Source: Acidobacteriota bacterium
GTDB taxonomy: Bacteria; Acidobacteriota; Terriglobia; Acidiferrales; UBA7541
Direction: 5' to 3'
Length of the DNA: 32,198 nt
NCBI GenBank assembly: GCA_021780215.1
Contig: JAJXZD010000157.1
Location: 1-32,198 of the forward strand
Positions 1 to 9,642 of the stretch are shown piece by piece (position 1 is the stretch's first letter; the number at the start of each line of letters is the position of its first letter). The notes beneath the pieces were generated by a model. The model saw only the letters and a program-made list of their open reading frames with translations. It was not told the origin of the DNA and made no database searches. The translations under genes were made by a program, and so were the position numbers.

Positions 1-173
1 TGTACCACGCACGATTTGCACAGGCCGCGGCCGCCGCAAACGCTGGCAATGCGCACACCGTTGCGCCGCGCGCAATCGAGCAGGGTCTCTCCCGGAACGC
101 TCCGGACACGCTGCGCGCCCGGCTCGAAAATGACCTGGTAACCAGGCTGGCGGCTCGGCTCCGCCTGGCTCAT
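1..173 (-). CDS. Corrinoid-activating 2Fe-2S/ASKHA protein (RACo-type), N-terminal fragment
   Basis: Only the first 57 codons are present; the gene runs off the left edge. The translation opens MSQAEPSRQPGYQVIFEPG and contains a plant-type 2Fe-2S motif, CGGRGLCKSC, at about residues 46-55, preceded by the usual 'GETLLDCARRNGV' helix. This is the layout of the N-terminal ferredoxin domain of reductive activators of corrinoid proteins (RACo/RamA-like, DUF4445). These use ATP to rescue the inactive Co(II) form of corrinoid methyl carriers. The ATG overlaps the TGA of the upstream gene by four bases (ATGA), so the genes are probably translationally coupled. A weak GAGG lies about ten bases before the start. 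The neighbours (corrinoid protein, UroD methyltransferase, activation-domain protein) fit the role well. A generic 2Fe-2S ferredoxin cannot be excluded because the C-terminal domain is outside the window. Confidence 0.75.
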   Translation of the reverse strand, partial: MSQAEPSRQPGYQVIFEPGAQRVRSVPGETLLDCARRNGVRIASVCGGRGLCKSCVV

Positions 174-877
174 GGTGCCACGGCCTCGGCGAATACGGCC
201 CGGTGCGGGCAGCGCGCGCGGCTTTTGCACGTGGCGCAGGTTTCCTCGCGGCTCCACTTGAGCATCTTTTTCCCGAAGCCCATGACGGCGGTCACGCTCT
301 TGCGCGGCGAGAGCATGCAGGTGCCCGTGAGGGAGACGCCGATGCCGGCACCATCGGCGATATCGAGGAGCGCTTTCTGGTCGCGCAGATCGAAGTCATC
401 GTCGCCGGGGCTGAGCACGCCGCTCCAATCGAGCCCCTGGAACGATGCCTCCTCGTGAATTTGCCGCTCGAGCGCAGCGCCAAGACGATGAAGGGCCAGC
501 GTCCCGATATCATCCAGGATAACGGCGCGGAGACGATCGCCCTCAGTGAACCACTTGCTTACCTGATTTTCGAACACAGGGCCGAGAGTAAGCACAAAAG
601 CGGCAAGATGAGAGGCCCCGCGAAGCCGGTGGCCCAGCGAAGGGGCATGCATCCGCAGCCCGCCGGATACTTCCATCCATCCCGGCCCGGCTGCTATGAC
701 GTCGCGGACACCATAGCTGGCCCGTGGTTGCAGCCAGCGTTCCGCTTCCATCTGCGCGAGGATTTCAGAAACCCGCTCCCGCATGCGCGGCGAGTCCAGC
801 CGGGCGCGCCGCGCGCCCCATCCCGCGCTCACCTCTTCGAGGGTCAGCGACAGGGCCGGATTGACAATCGCTGGCAT
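170..877 (-). CDS. Vitamin B12-dependent methionine synthase activation-domain-like protein
   Basis: The product has 235 residues. It resembles the stand-alone relatives of the MetH reactivation domain that occur beside corrinoid methyltransferases and are thought to help reductive reactivation or handling of the corrinoid. Visible features are a hydrophobic core 'HLAAFVLTLGP', a conserved 'LDDIGTLALHRLGAALE' helix, the segment 'GDDDFDLRDQKALLDI', a 'TGTCMLSPRKSVTAVMGFG' segment, and a C-terminal cysteine cluster (CATCKSRARC) that could bind metal. I chose the ATG at 877 over an upstream start at 928 because GAAGG lies five bases before it and it begins seven bases after the end of the methyltransferase gene. 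The longer start would run deep into that gene. Its stop overlaps the next start as ATGA. Family assignment is from recall of motifs and context. Confidence 0.75.
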   Translation of the reverse strand: MPAIVNPALSLTLEEVSAGWGARRARLDSPRMRERVSEILAQMEAERWLQPRASYGVRDVIAAGPGWMEVSGGLRMHAPSLGHRLRGASHLAAFVLTLGPVFENQVSKWFTEGDRLRAVILDDIGTLALHRLGAALERQIHEEASFQGLDWSGVLSPGDDDFDLRDQKALLDIADGAGIGVSLTGTCMLSPRKSVTAVMGFGKKMLKWSREETCATCKSRARCPHRAVFAEAVAP

Positions 878-884
878 GAGACCT

Positions 885-2159
885 TCAGTAGACGCACTCT
901 TTGGCGAAGTCAAACATCGCCTGAACATTTTCGGATTTTGCTTCGTCCGGGATGCCGACTCCCGCGTCGAGGATCAGGCCGCCGCCCTCACCGGCGGTTT
1001 CAAACAGCTTCTTGCAGTAGTCTCGCACTTCCTGGGGCGTGCCGGCGATCAGCATGGAGGCGGGCACATTGCCGCGGATGCAGGCCGTGTCGCCCAGCAC
1101 CTTCTTCGCCTTGACCATATCGGCGCGCTCAAAGAAATAGACGCACTTGCCCCGTGGCACATCCTTGATCACCTCGAGCCGCGAAGTGCAGTCACCCTCC
1201 CACAGGACATGGGGGACCATCCCTTCCTGAATCAGTGCCAGCAGCACCCTCTGAAATTGCGGCCAGTAATAGGTGCTGAACTGCTTGGGAGACATGAATC
1301 CGTCGAGCCCCCAGTGCAGCGGAATGAAAATCATCCTCCCGCCAGCCTTCTTTGCCGCGGCAATCCCTTCCCGGGGAATCATTTCTACGAGTTTATCCAA
1401 AACCGCCACGAGGCGATCCTTGCTGCGGAACAGATCAAGCATCGCCCCTTTGGATCCCCTCAAATAATCGGCGACCACATCGAAAGGCGCATGGCTCGTC
1501 GCATGGCTGGCGCAAGGAAAACCGAGCGCCGTCAATTCCTCGATCATCCGAGCCATTGAGGCACGCATCTTCTGCATTTCCTCGCCGGCACGAATCATCG
1601 TCTCAAGGGCCCGGCGCACATCGGGCCGGGCATACACTTCCATGGAGAGCAGGATGCGGGTGTGGAGATTGACGGGATAACCCGGCAATTGAGCGAGAGG
1701 TTCCAAGGCGCGGGCCACGCGAGGGAGATACTTGTGAATCATGAATCCGGTGGGGTCTAGAAGATAATCCGCATACTCGCCGGCCTGCATATATTCGGCG
1801 TCGAGATATTGGAAGGGAACGTCCTCAGCCACTCCCGCATGCCCTGGCCATTCGAGTTGCTTATAGTCCAGGATGTCCATGGTGGGCCCGTGCGCCACCA
1901 TGGTCTGCACCGGATAATAGCCGTCGGGTTCCAGATCCACTACCGCCTTACGCACCGCTGCCGCCAGCCGGTCATAGTCATACATCGCTTCGCGGCAGGT
2001 CATTCCCGCATTGCGAGCCACCCAGAAATGAGAGAACAATATCGTCGGCAGACGGTCGGGAGTGCGAAGCTCGATGGCGTCCACAAGACGTTTCTCCCGT
2101 TCCGCGTACTGCGCGGCCGGCGATTTCTGTGCGCTCGCGCTGCTCAAGCAGGTACCCAC
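885..2159 (-). CDS. UroD-family corrinoid methyltransferase
   Basis: The product has 424 residues and belongs to the uroporphyrinogen decarboxylase (UroD) superfamily, which includes MtaA, CmuA-type and O-demethylase methyltransferases. These move methyl groups to or from corrinoid proteins, often with a zinc site. Visible signals are the N-terminal 'RLVDAIELRTPDRLPTIL' (as in UroD 'AL..E.PDR.P'), the 'PLHWGLDGFMSPKQF' stretch, and a possible metal-site region 'PHVLWEGDCTSRLEVI' near residue 335. The ending 'GGLILDAGVGIPDEAKSENV' is typical of UroD-like methyltransferases. It lies between the corrinoid protein and the activation-domain gene, so a corrinoid partner is nearly certain. The substrate is unknown; methoxylated aromatics are one guess. 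Start: GTG at 2159 overlaps the upstream gene by 16 bases. A TTG at 2147 (TTGA overlap) is an alternative. Neither has a clear Shine-Dalgarno sequence. Confidence 0.85.
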   Translation of the reverse strand: MGTCLSSASAQKSPAAQYAEREKRLVDAIELRTPDRLPTILFSHFWVARNAGMTCREAMYDYDRLAAAVRKAVVDLEPDGYYPVQTMVAHGPTMDILDYKQLEWPGHAGVAEDVPFQYLDAEYMQAGEYADYLLDPTGFMIHKYLPRVARALEPLAQLPGYPVNLHTRILLSMEVYARPDVRRALETMIRAGEEMQKMRASMARMIEELTALGFPCASHATSHAPFDVVADYLRGSKGAMLDLFRSKDRLVAVLDKLVEMIPREGIAAAKKAGGRMIFIPLHWGLDGFMSPKQFSTYYWPQFQRVLLALIQEGMVPHVLWEGDCTSRLEVIKDVPRGKCVYFFERADMVKAKKVLGDTACIRGNVPASMLIAGTPQEVRDYCKKLFETAGEGGGLILDAGVGIPDEAKSENVQAMFDFAKECVY

Positions 2160-2785
2160 CGTTTACAGAGAGACACGGCATCCATGGCGTTCAGACCGAA
2201 GGCGTCGGCTCCCGTGTAGTTCTTTACTGCGTCATCCACCTGCCCGCCACCGATCATGATCTTCAGATTATTCCGGAGTCCCTCTTCCTGAATAGTCTCG
2301 ACCGTCTTCTTCATCACGTCGAACTCCCGGGTGAGAAAGCCGCTGAGTCCGACGACATGCGGCTTGTTCTTCTTGATGCTATCAATGAAAGTTTCCACCG
2401 GCACGTCAATGCCCAGATCAATGACATTAAACCCGTTAATTTCCAGCATGAAGGTCACGATGTTCTTGCCGATATCGTGCAGGTCGCCCTGAACTGTGCC
2501 GATAATCACCGTGCCTGCCGCCGCTGACGCTTTTTGATCCTGCTTGATCAGAGGCTTGGCCATATCGCCAATGGCGCGGAGCATCTCCCCGGCGAGCATC
2601 AACTCGGGCAGGAAGTATTCCCCCTCCTCATAACGCTTGCCGACGAGCTCCATGGCTTCGCGGCAATGGCCGAGCAGAGTGACCGCATCATATCCGCTAT
2701 CGAGCATCTCCCGGGCCATGCTAACTGCCTCTTCCTCGCGCATATCGGCGATCGCTTGCACAAGTTCCGCGTGCTTGTCTCCCAC
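2144..2785 (-). CDS. Corrinoid (cobalamin)-binding methyl-carrier protein, MtaC/MtbC-like
   Basis: The product has 213 residues. It has the two-part layout of corrinoid methyl carriers: an N-terminal helical cap (about residues 1-85, with 'GEYFLPELMLAGEML') and a C-terminal Rossmann-like B12 domain. The cobalt-ligand motif DxHxxG is present as GDLHDIGKN, with Asp101, His103 and Gly106. The later 'VGLSGFLT' and 'MIGGGQV' segments match the SxL and GG nucleotide-loop motifs. It carries the methyl group between substrate methyltransferase and acceptor. Start: an upstream GTG at 2812 is open in frame, but a perfect AAAGGAGG sits seven bases before the GTG at 2785, so I use 2785. It is the first gene of the minus-strand operon and overlaps the next gene. 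Confidence 0.92.
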   Translation of the reverse strand: MGDKHAELVQAIADMREEEAVSMAREMLDSGYDAVTLLGHCREAMELVGKRYEEGEYFLPELMLAGEMLRAIGDMAKPLIKQDQKASAAAGTVIIGTVQGDLHDIGKNIVTFMLEINGFNVIDLGIDVPVETFIDSIKKNKPHVVGLSGFLTREFDVMKKTVETIQEEGLRNNLKIMIGGGQVDDAVKNYTGADAFGLNAMDAVSLCKRWVPA

Positions 2786-2790
2786 GGGCT

Positions 2791-2800
2791 TTCCTCCTTT
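2791..2800 (-). promoter_or_regulatory. Strong Shine-Dalgarno fixing the corrinoid-protein start
   Basis: On the minus strand the bases read AAAGGAGGAA, followed by GCCC and then GTG at 2785. This is a near-perfect anti-16S match at ideal spacing and argues against the in-frame GTG at 2812. Confidence 0.8.
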
Positions 2801-2876
2801 TATTTCAGGCACTTAGCCGACACTCGTGAACGGCCCTGGTTCTTTGCAGATAGCATCTCCCCGCGACCCGAGCCGT

Positions 2877-2905
2877 ATGCTAGCAGGCAAATGACTACCG
2901 AGCAA
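2877..2905 (-). promoter_or_regulatory. Candidate sigma-70-type promoter of the corrinoid operon
   Basis: On the minus strand a TTGCTC box (2905-2900) and a TAGCAT box (2882-2877) are 17 bases apart, and TGC precedes the -10 box (extended -10 style). Transcription would start near 2870, giving a leader of about 85 bases before the GTG at 2785. The boxes are imperfect and the call is by eye. Confidence 0.4.
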
Positions 2906-2938
2906 ACGCCTATGACATCAGAAGGGCGCGCCGCAAGC

Positions 2939-2954
2939 CGTGACCTGCGTCACA
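2939..2954. promoter_or_regulatory. CRP/FNR-like palindrome
   Basis: CGTGA-CCTGCG-TCACA matches the CRP-type half-sites TGTGA-N6-TCACA except at the first base. It lies between the divergent corrinoid and arsR operons, about 35 bases upstream of the proposed minus-strand -35 box. The regulator is not in the window. Confidence 0.4.
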
Positions 2955-2957
2955 GGG

Positions 2958-2970
2958 CGGAGTGACTCCG
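2958..2970. promoter_or_regulatory. Perfect 13-base palindrome in the divergent region
   Basis: CGGAGT-G-ACTCCG is a perfect inverted repeat with a single central base, three bases beyond the CRP-like site. It is a plausible operator for a dimeric regulator. The cognate protein is unknown. Confidence 0.35.
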
Positions 2971-2983
2971 GACACATACGCGC

Positions 2984-3000
2984 CAACATATGCAACATAT
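2984..3000. promoter_or_regulatory. Candidate ArsR operator (ATATG-CAA-CATAT)
   Basis: An AT-rich inverted repeat ATATG-CAA-CATAT (2988-3000) also contains two direct copies of CAACATAT (2984-2991 and 2993-3000). It lies just upstream of a possible -10 box TATTGT (3014-3019) facing arsR. ArsR-family proteins commonly bind AT-rich imperfect palindromes overlapping their own promoter, so autoregulation is a reasonable inference. Confidence 0.45.
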
Positions 3001-3119
3001 CTTAGTTAAGAAATATTGTAACCATCGTCGGCGCACAGCATCTAAATCAGCGCGTCCGTTCCTAGAGGTCGAATATACAGCTTTTTGTGCCCGACTTTCC
3101 CGCAAAGGAACACTCGAAG

Positions 3120-3548
3120 ATGCGAACGTCCAGGCAGCCCGCTCCTCCCGCTCCTACAGGGCGCTCCACGGGCCCGGCGCGGGATGCAGAGGCGGTTTAT
3201 TTTCTCCAGGCAGAGATCTGCCGCACGCTAGGCCATCCCCGGAGGATTCAAATCGTGGATTTGTTGTCCAGCGGCGAAAAGACTGCCTCGGAGCTGCGCG
3301 CCGTTTTGGGGATAGGAAAGGTCAATCTGTCACAGCATCTTTCCCTTCTCAAGCAAGCGGGACTGATTCAGTCCCGGCCGCGCGGACGGGAGACGCTGTA
3401 CCGCCTGGCAATCCCCGAGGTGACGGACGCTTGCCACATGATCCGCAGGGTATTGCGCGCGCGGTTACAGGAAGGATCGAGACTTGCAAAGGCTCTCCAA
3501 ATCACCAAGGCGGAGAACCAATCTCGCCGAGATATCGAGGATTTATGA
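3120..3548 (+). CDS. ArsR-family transcriptional regulator of the RND operon
   Basis: The product has 142 residues. A basic, proline-rich N-terminus (about 30 residues) is followed by a winged helix-turn-helix: 'ICRTLGHPRRIQIVDLL', then 'TASELRAVLGIGKVNLSQH' and 'LSLLKQAGLIQSRPRGRET' with the wing 'LYRL'. This is the standard ArsR/SmtB fold. The metal-sensing CVC motif in the recognition-helix region is absent ('ELRAVLGIG'), and only two cysteines are visible, so an arsenic or metal signal is not supported. It is the first gene of the operon, and its TGA overlaps the ATG of the tolC-like gene (ATGA). I chose the ATG at 3120 (AAAGGA ten bases upstream) over an in-frame GTG at 3087. It probably represses the efflux operon and possibly the divergent corrinoid genes. 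Confidence 0.82.
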   Translation: MRTSRQPAPPAPTGRSTGPARDAEAVYFLQAEICRTLGHPRRIQIVDLLSSGEKTASELRAVLGIGKVNLSQHLSLLKQAGLIQSRPRGRETLYRLAIPEVTDACHMIRRVLRARLQEGSRLAKALQITKAENQSRRDIEDL

Positions 3549-4927
3549 GCCCATGGACCATCACTCGCACCGCCCTGCTTGTCAGCCTGCTGGCCTGGGG
3601 ACTCGCGCCCGGCGCCGGAGCGCAAGAAACGTTCACCCTTGCCGCCGCGGTCCAGCAGGCGCTCCAGAGCAACCCTGAGTTCCGCAGTTCGCAGGATGCG
3701 GCGGATGCAGCGCGCGCCCGGGCGAACGAAGCGCGAGCCGGATGGTTTCCCCGGCTCGATTTCAGCCAGGGATTCACTCGGGGCGACAATCCGGTCTATG
3801 TGTTTGGAACGCTGCTGACTCAACGCCAGTTCACGCAAGCGGATTTTGCCCTGCCAAGCCTGAATACGCCGGAGCCACTCGACAATTTCCAGACGATGTT
3901 CAGCGGCCAATGGAATCTGTTCGATTCCGGACAAACCCACTTCCGTTCACAGGGTGCAAAACGGCTCAAAACCGCCGCGGATTTCGATACGGAGCAAGCC
4001 CGTCAGGACCTGATTATGGAAGCCATCCGCGATTATTACGGCGTAATGGTCGCCCGTGAGGATTGGAAGGCGGCCCACGGGGCGCTGCAAGCTGCGGAAT
4101 CCAACGAGCAGCGCGTGGAAAGGATGCATACCGCAGGACTGATCGTGGATTCCGATCTTCTGAGCGCGAAGGTCTTTCTGGCACAAATGAAGGACCGGGA
4201 AATCCGCTCGCAAAACAGCCTCGAATTGGCACAGATGACGCTGGCTCGCGTCATCGGGGAGTCTCTCACTGCGCGGCCTGAGCCGTCCGAATCACTCGGA
4301 GAACCCGCGCCTGCCTCCCGAACGCTCCAGGAATGGACGCAGACCGCTCTCGCACACCGTCCATCACTTCGGTCCGCGGAATTGCAGGCCGGGGCCGCCG
4401 CAAGCGCCACGAAATCCACGAAGGCGGAGTTTGGACCGAAGGTCGGTGTGTTCGCTGATTTCGAACGCGACGCGATGACTCTGGGCGCCGGCCCATCGGG
4501 AACGAATTGGACGGCAGGAGCGCGCCTGGATATCAATCTTTTTGCTGGCGGCGCCCAGCGAGCGCGCATGGCCGAAGCACAAGCCAATGAGGACAAGGCG
4601 CGGCACAGCCTGGAATGGCTCCAGTCCGGAGTGCTGCTCGAGGTCCAGCAATCCTATCTGGATATCTCGGCGGCAGCGCAGCGGGCCGCGGCCGCCCGCG
4701 ACGCCGTAGCCCAGGCTCAGGAGAGCCTGCATATCATTCAGACCCGTTACGAAGCGGGCCTCACCAACATCACTGAACTTCTCCGAGCGCAGACCGCGCA
4801 ACTCGAAGCTCGCACCGAATATTTATCGGCATTGCATGATTGGCAGGTGGCCCGCGCGCAACTCGAACGTTCCGCCGGTATCCTGACCGTCAGTTCCGCA
4901 CTTCTTCAAACGACGGGGGCACAATGA
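3545..4927 (+). CDS. TolC-family outer-membrane efflux protein
   Basis: The product has 460 residues, the usual size for the family. It begins with a signal peptide (MSPWTITRTALLVSLLAWG, likely cleaved after GAGAQ). Two outer-membrane efflux repeats follow, rich in long amphipathic helices. The first opens with 'FTLAAAVQQALQSNPEF'. The second contains 'ALAHRPSLRSAELQAGAAA' and later 'LHIIQTRYEAGLTNITELL', the classic C-terminal TolC/NodT signature 'Y..G...LLEL..AQ'. It forms the periplasmic-outer-membrane duct of the tripartite pump encoded by the next two genes. It starts inside the arsR stop codon (ATGA) with GAGG four bases upstream, and ends in another ATGA overlap. The substrate cannot be read from the sequence. 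Confidence 0.92.
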   Translation: MSPWTITRTALLVSLLAWGLAPGAGAQETFTLAAAVQQALQSNPEFRSSQDAADAARARANEARAGWFPRLDFSQGFTRGDNPVYVFGTLLTQRQFTQADFALPSLNTPEPLDNFQTMFSGQWNLFDSGQTHFRSQGAKRLKTAADFDTEQARQDLIMEAIRDYYGVMVAREDWKAAHGALQAAESNEQRVERMHTAGLIVDSDLLSAKVFLAQMKDREIRSQNSLELAQMTLARVIGESLTARPEPSESLGEPAPASRTLQEWTQTALAHRPSLRSAELQAGAAASATKSTKAEFGPKVGVFADFERDAMTLGAGPSGTNWTAGARLDINLFAGGAQRARMAEAQANEDKARHSLEWLQSGVLLEVQQSYLDISAAAQRAAAARDAVAQAQESLHIIQTRYEAGLTNITELLRAQTAQLEARTEYLSALHDWQVARAQLERSAGILTVSSALLQTTGAQ

Positions 4928-6143
4928 AACTGACCGGCACATACCGCGCACTTCCCCGCTCTCAGGCGGTCTTTGCAGCAGCATTTCTCTCCGCTGCGCT
5001 TGCCGGATGCGGATCCACCGCGCCGCGGCCGGAGCAGGTCGAGGCGGTGCCCGGCCTGACCGTTGAGGTTGTGCAGCCACAAACAATCCCGGACGAAATC
5101 GAGGTGCCCGGCTCTTCCATCGCTGCGGCAACAGCTCAATTGGCTGCTCGCACGACGGGAACGGTCACGCAGGTGCTCGCGCGCGAAGGGGATATCGTAA
5201 CGCGCGGCCAATTGCTCGCCCAGTTGGATGAGAGTGAATTGCTGGCGCGGAGGGACGCGGCCCGCGCCGCGCTGCAGCAAGCGTCGGCCGGAGTCGGCAT
5301 GGCAGCCCGCGGCCTGGCGGCAGCACAGGCGCAAGCGGGCATCGCCAAGAAAACGTACGATCGCTATGTCTATCTCCGTGATCAAAAATCTGTAAGCCCA
5401 CAGGAATTTGACGAGATCGAGGCAAAAAATCTCGCCGCCCAGGCCGGGTTGGCGCAGGCCGCAGCAGCCGAGCAGCAGGCAGAAGCCGCGAAGGCTGAGG
5501 CGCAATCGTCTGCGCGCGCCGCGGAAGACGTGGCCGGATATGCGCGCATTGTGGCTCCTTTCGATGGCCGAGTAGTCCGGCGCACCGTCGACCCGGGCTC
5601 CCTGGCAGCGCCGGGGATGGATCTCTTCGTCGTTGAGGACATCTCTCATTACCAGCTAAACGCAACGCTTCCTGCGGAAGCAATCGCCACGCACGGCGGA
5701 TTCACCGCGCGGGTCCGGAAGGGGTCGAAGGCGCGCGTGGAATTTGACGCTCTGCCCGGCCGCTCCTTTGAGGGAATCGTCGCCGAGCTGGAGGCCGGTG
5801 CGGATCCCCGCTCCCATACGGTGCAGGCGCGCATCAACCTACCCCGCGATTCGCAGATTCAATCCGGGCTGTTTGGCCGTGCGTGGTTCCAAAGGGGAGA
5901 GCGGCAGGCCATTCTGGTTCCGAAGACCGCCGTCATCGAGCGAGGACAGCTTCATGGCGTCTATGTGGCGGATGCCCGGGGAATCGCGCAATGGAGGGTG
6001 GTGACTCTGGGTCAGCCGTTCGCGGACCAGGTAGAGATTCTCTCCGGCGTGCAAGCGGGCGAGCAGATCGTCTCAAATCCCGGCGTGCAGGAACTTGACG
6101 GCAAGCGCGTCGGCACGGCATCGGGCGCACCGGAGGGGCGGCA

Positions 6144-6147
<4 letters not shown>
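4924..6147 (+). CDS. RND membrane-fusion (periplasmic adaptor) lipoprotein
   Basis: The product has 407 residues. The N-terminus carries a lipoprotein signal with lipobox LAGC (Cys29), so the protein should be anchored by lipid in the inner membrane facing the periplasm. After this come a lipoyl/barrel-sandwich half (about residues 75-105: '[18 protein letters not shown]', '[19 protein letters not shown]'), a long Ala/Gln-rich alpha-helical hairpin (about 105-200), the second lipoyl half ('[19 protein letters not shown]') and beta-barrel and membrane-proximal domains ('[19 protein letters not shown]'). This is the HlyD/AcrA arrangement. Start and stop are both ATGA overlaps with tolC and the pump gene. 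An earlier in-frame start at 4840 would lie within tolC and lacks a signal peptide at its N-terminus, so it is rejected. Confidence 0.93.
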
Positions 6148-9316
<3,169 letters not shown>

Positions 9317-9320
<4 letters not shown>

Positions 9321-9517
9321 AGCGCGAGCATTTGATTCGAATTATCGCTGGGACGTTTGTTCTCGTCTCGCTGGCGCTGGGGACCTGGGTGAGCCACTAC
9401 TGGTATTGGTTTACGGCCTTCGTGGGCGCAAACCTCTTGCAGTCCGGCATTACCAAGTGGTGCCTGATGGAGGATATCCTGAAGAAGCTTGGCCTGGGCG
9501 AAGGGCCGTCGTCGTAA
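9317..9517 (+). CDS. Small DUF2892-like membrane protein coupled to the RND pump
   Basis: The product has 66 residues. It has two hydrophobic segments, about residues 7-24 ('[19 protein letters not shown]') and 29-45 ('[17 protein letters not shown]'), followed by '[16 protein letters not shown]'. The combination 'F.GANL.QS..T..C....ILKKLG' is the signature of DUF2892/YgaP-like transmembrane proteins. It starts in the pump stop codon (ATGA) with GAGAGAGG upstream, so it is made together with the pump. Proteins of this family often follow sulfur-transfer or efflux genes, and their function is not well defined. Because it is the fifth gene of a tightly overlapping operon, a role as a small accessory subunit or membrane adaptor of the pump is an inference. 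The single Cys in the second half is conserved in position with relatives as I recall them. Confidence 0.8.
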
Positions 9518-9627
9518 GCACCGGCGTCATTGACCACGGGCGGCGCAGCTGCTGGAATGCCGCGGTGGAGAGTAACGGTTGCGCATGATCGTGCAAATAT
9601 GCGCCCGGCTTCCCTGCCCGCCTGCCG

Positions 9628-9633
9628 TAGAAT
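9628..9633 (+). promoter_or_regulatory. -10 box suggesting a leaderless beta-CASP transcript
   Basis: TAGAAT ends nine bases before the ATG at 9643, and no Shine-Dalgarno sequence lies between them. This spacing would put the transcription start at or next to the start codon. No convincing -35 box is seen. Confidence 0.35.
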
Positions 9634-9642
9634 ACCGGCGTC

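Noticed and set aside
203-1114. Plus-strand open frame over the methyl-transfer genes
   Set aside because: It is very rich in Arg, Ala, His and Pro, has no ribosome site and lies antisense to two genes with clear motifs.
2534-2965. Plus-strand frame opposite the corrinoid-protein gene, reaching into the intergenic region
   Set aside because: No domain, no ribosome site; it is antisense to the DxHxxG protein.
2990-3544. Upstream extension of the TolC frame through the arsR gene
   Set aside because: It overlaps the winged-helix protein in another frame, and the signal peptide begins exactly at 3545.
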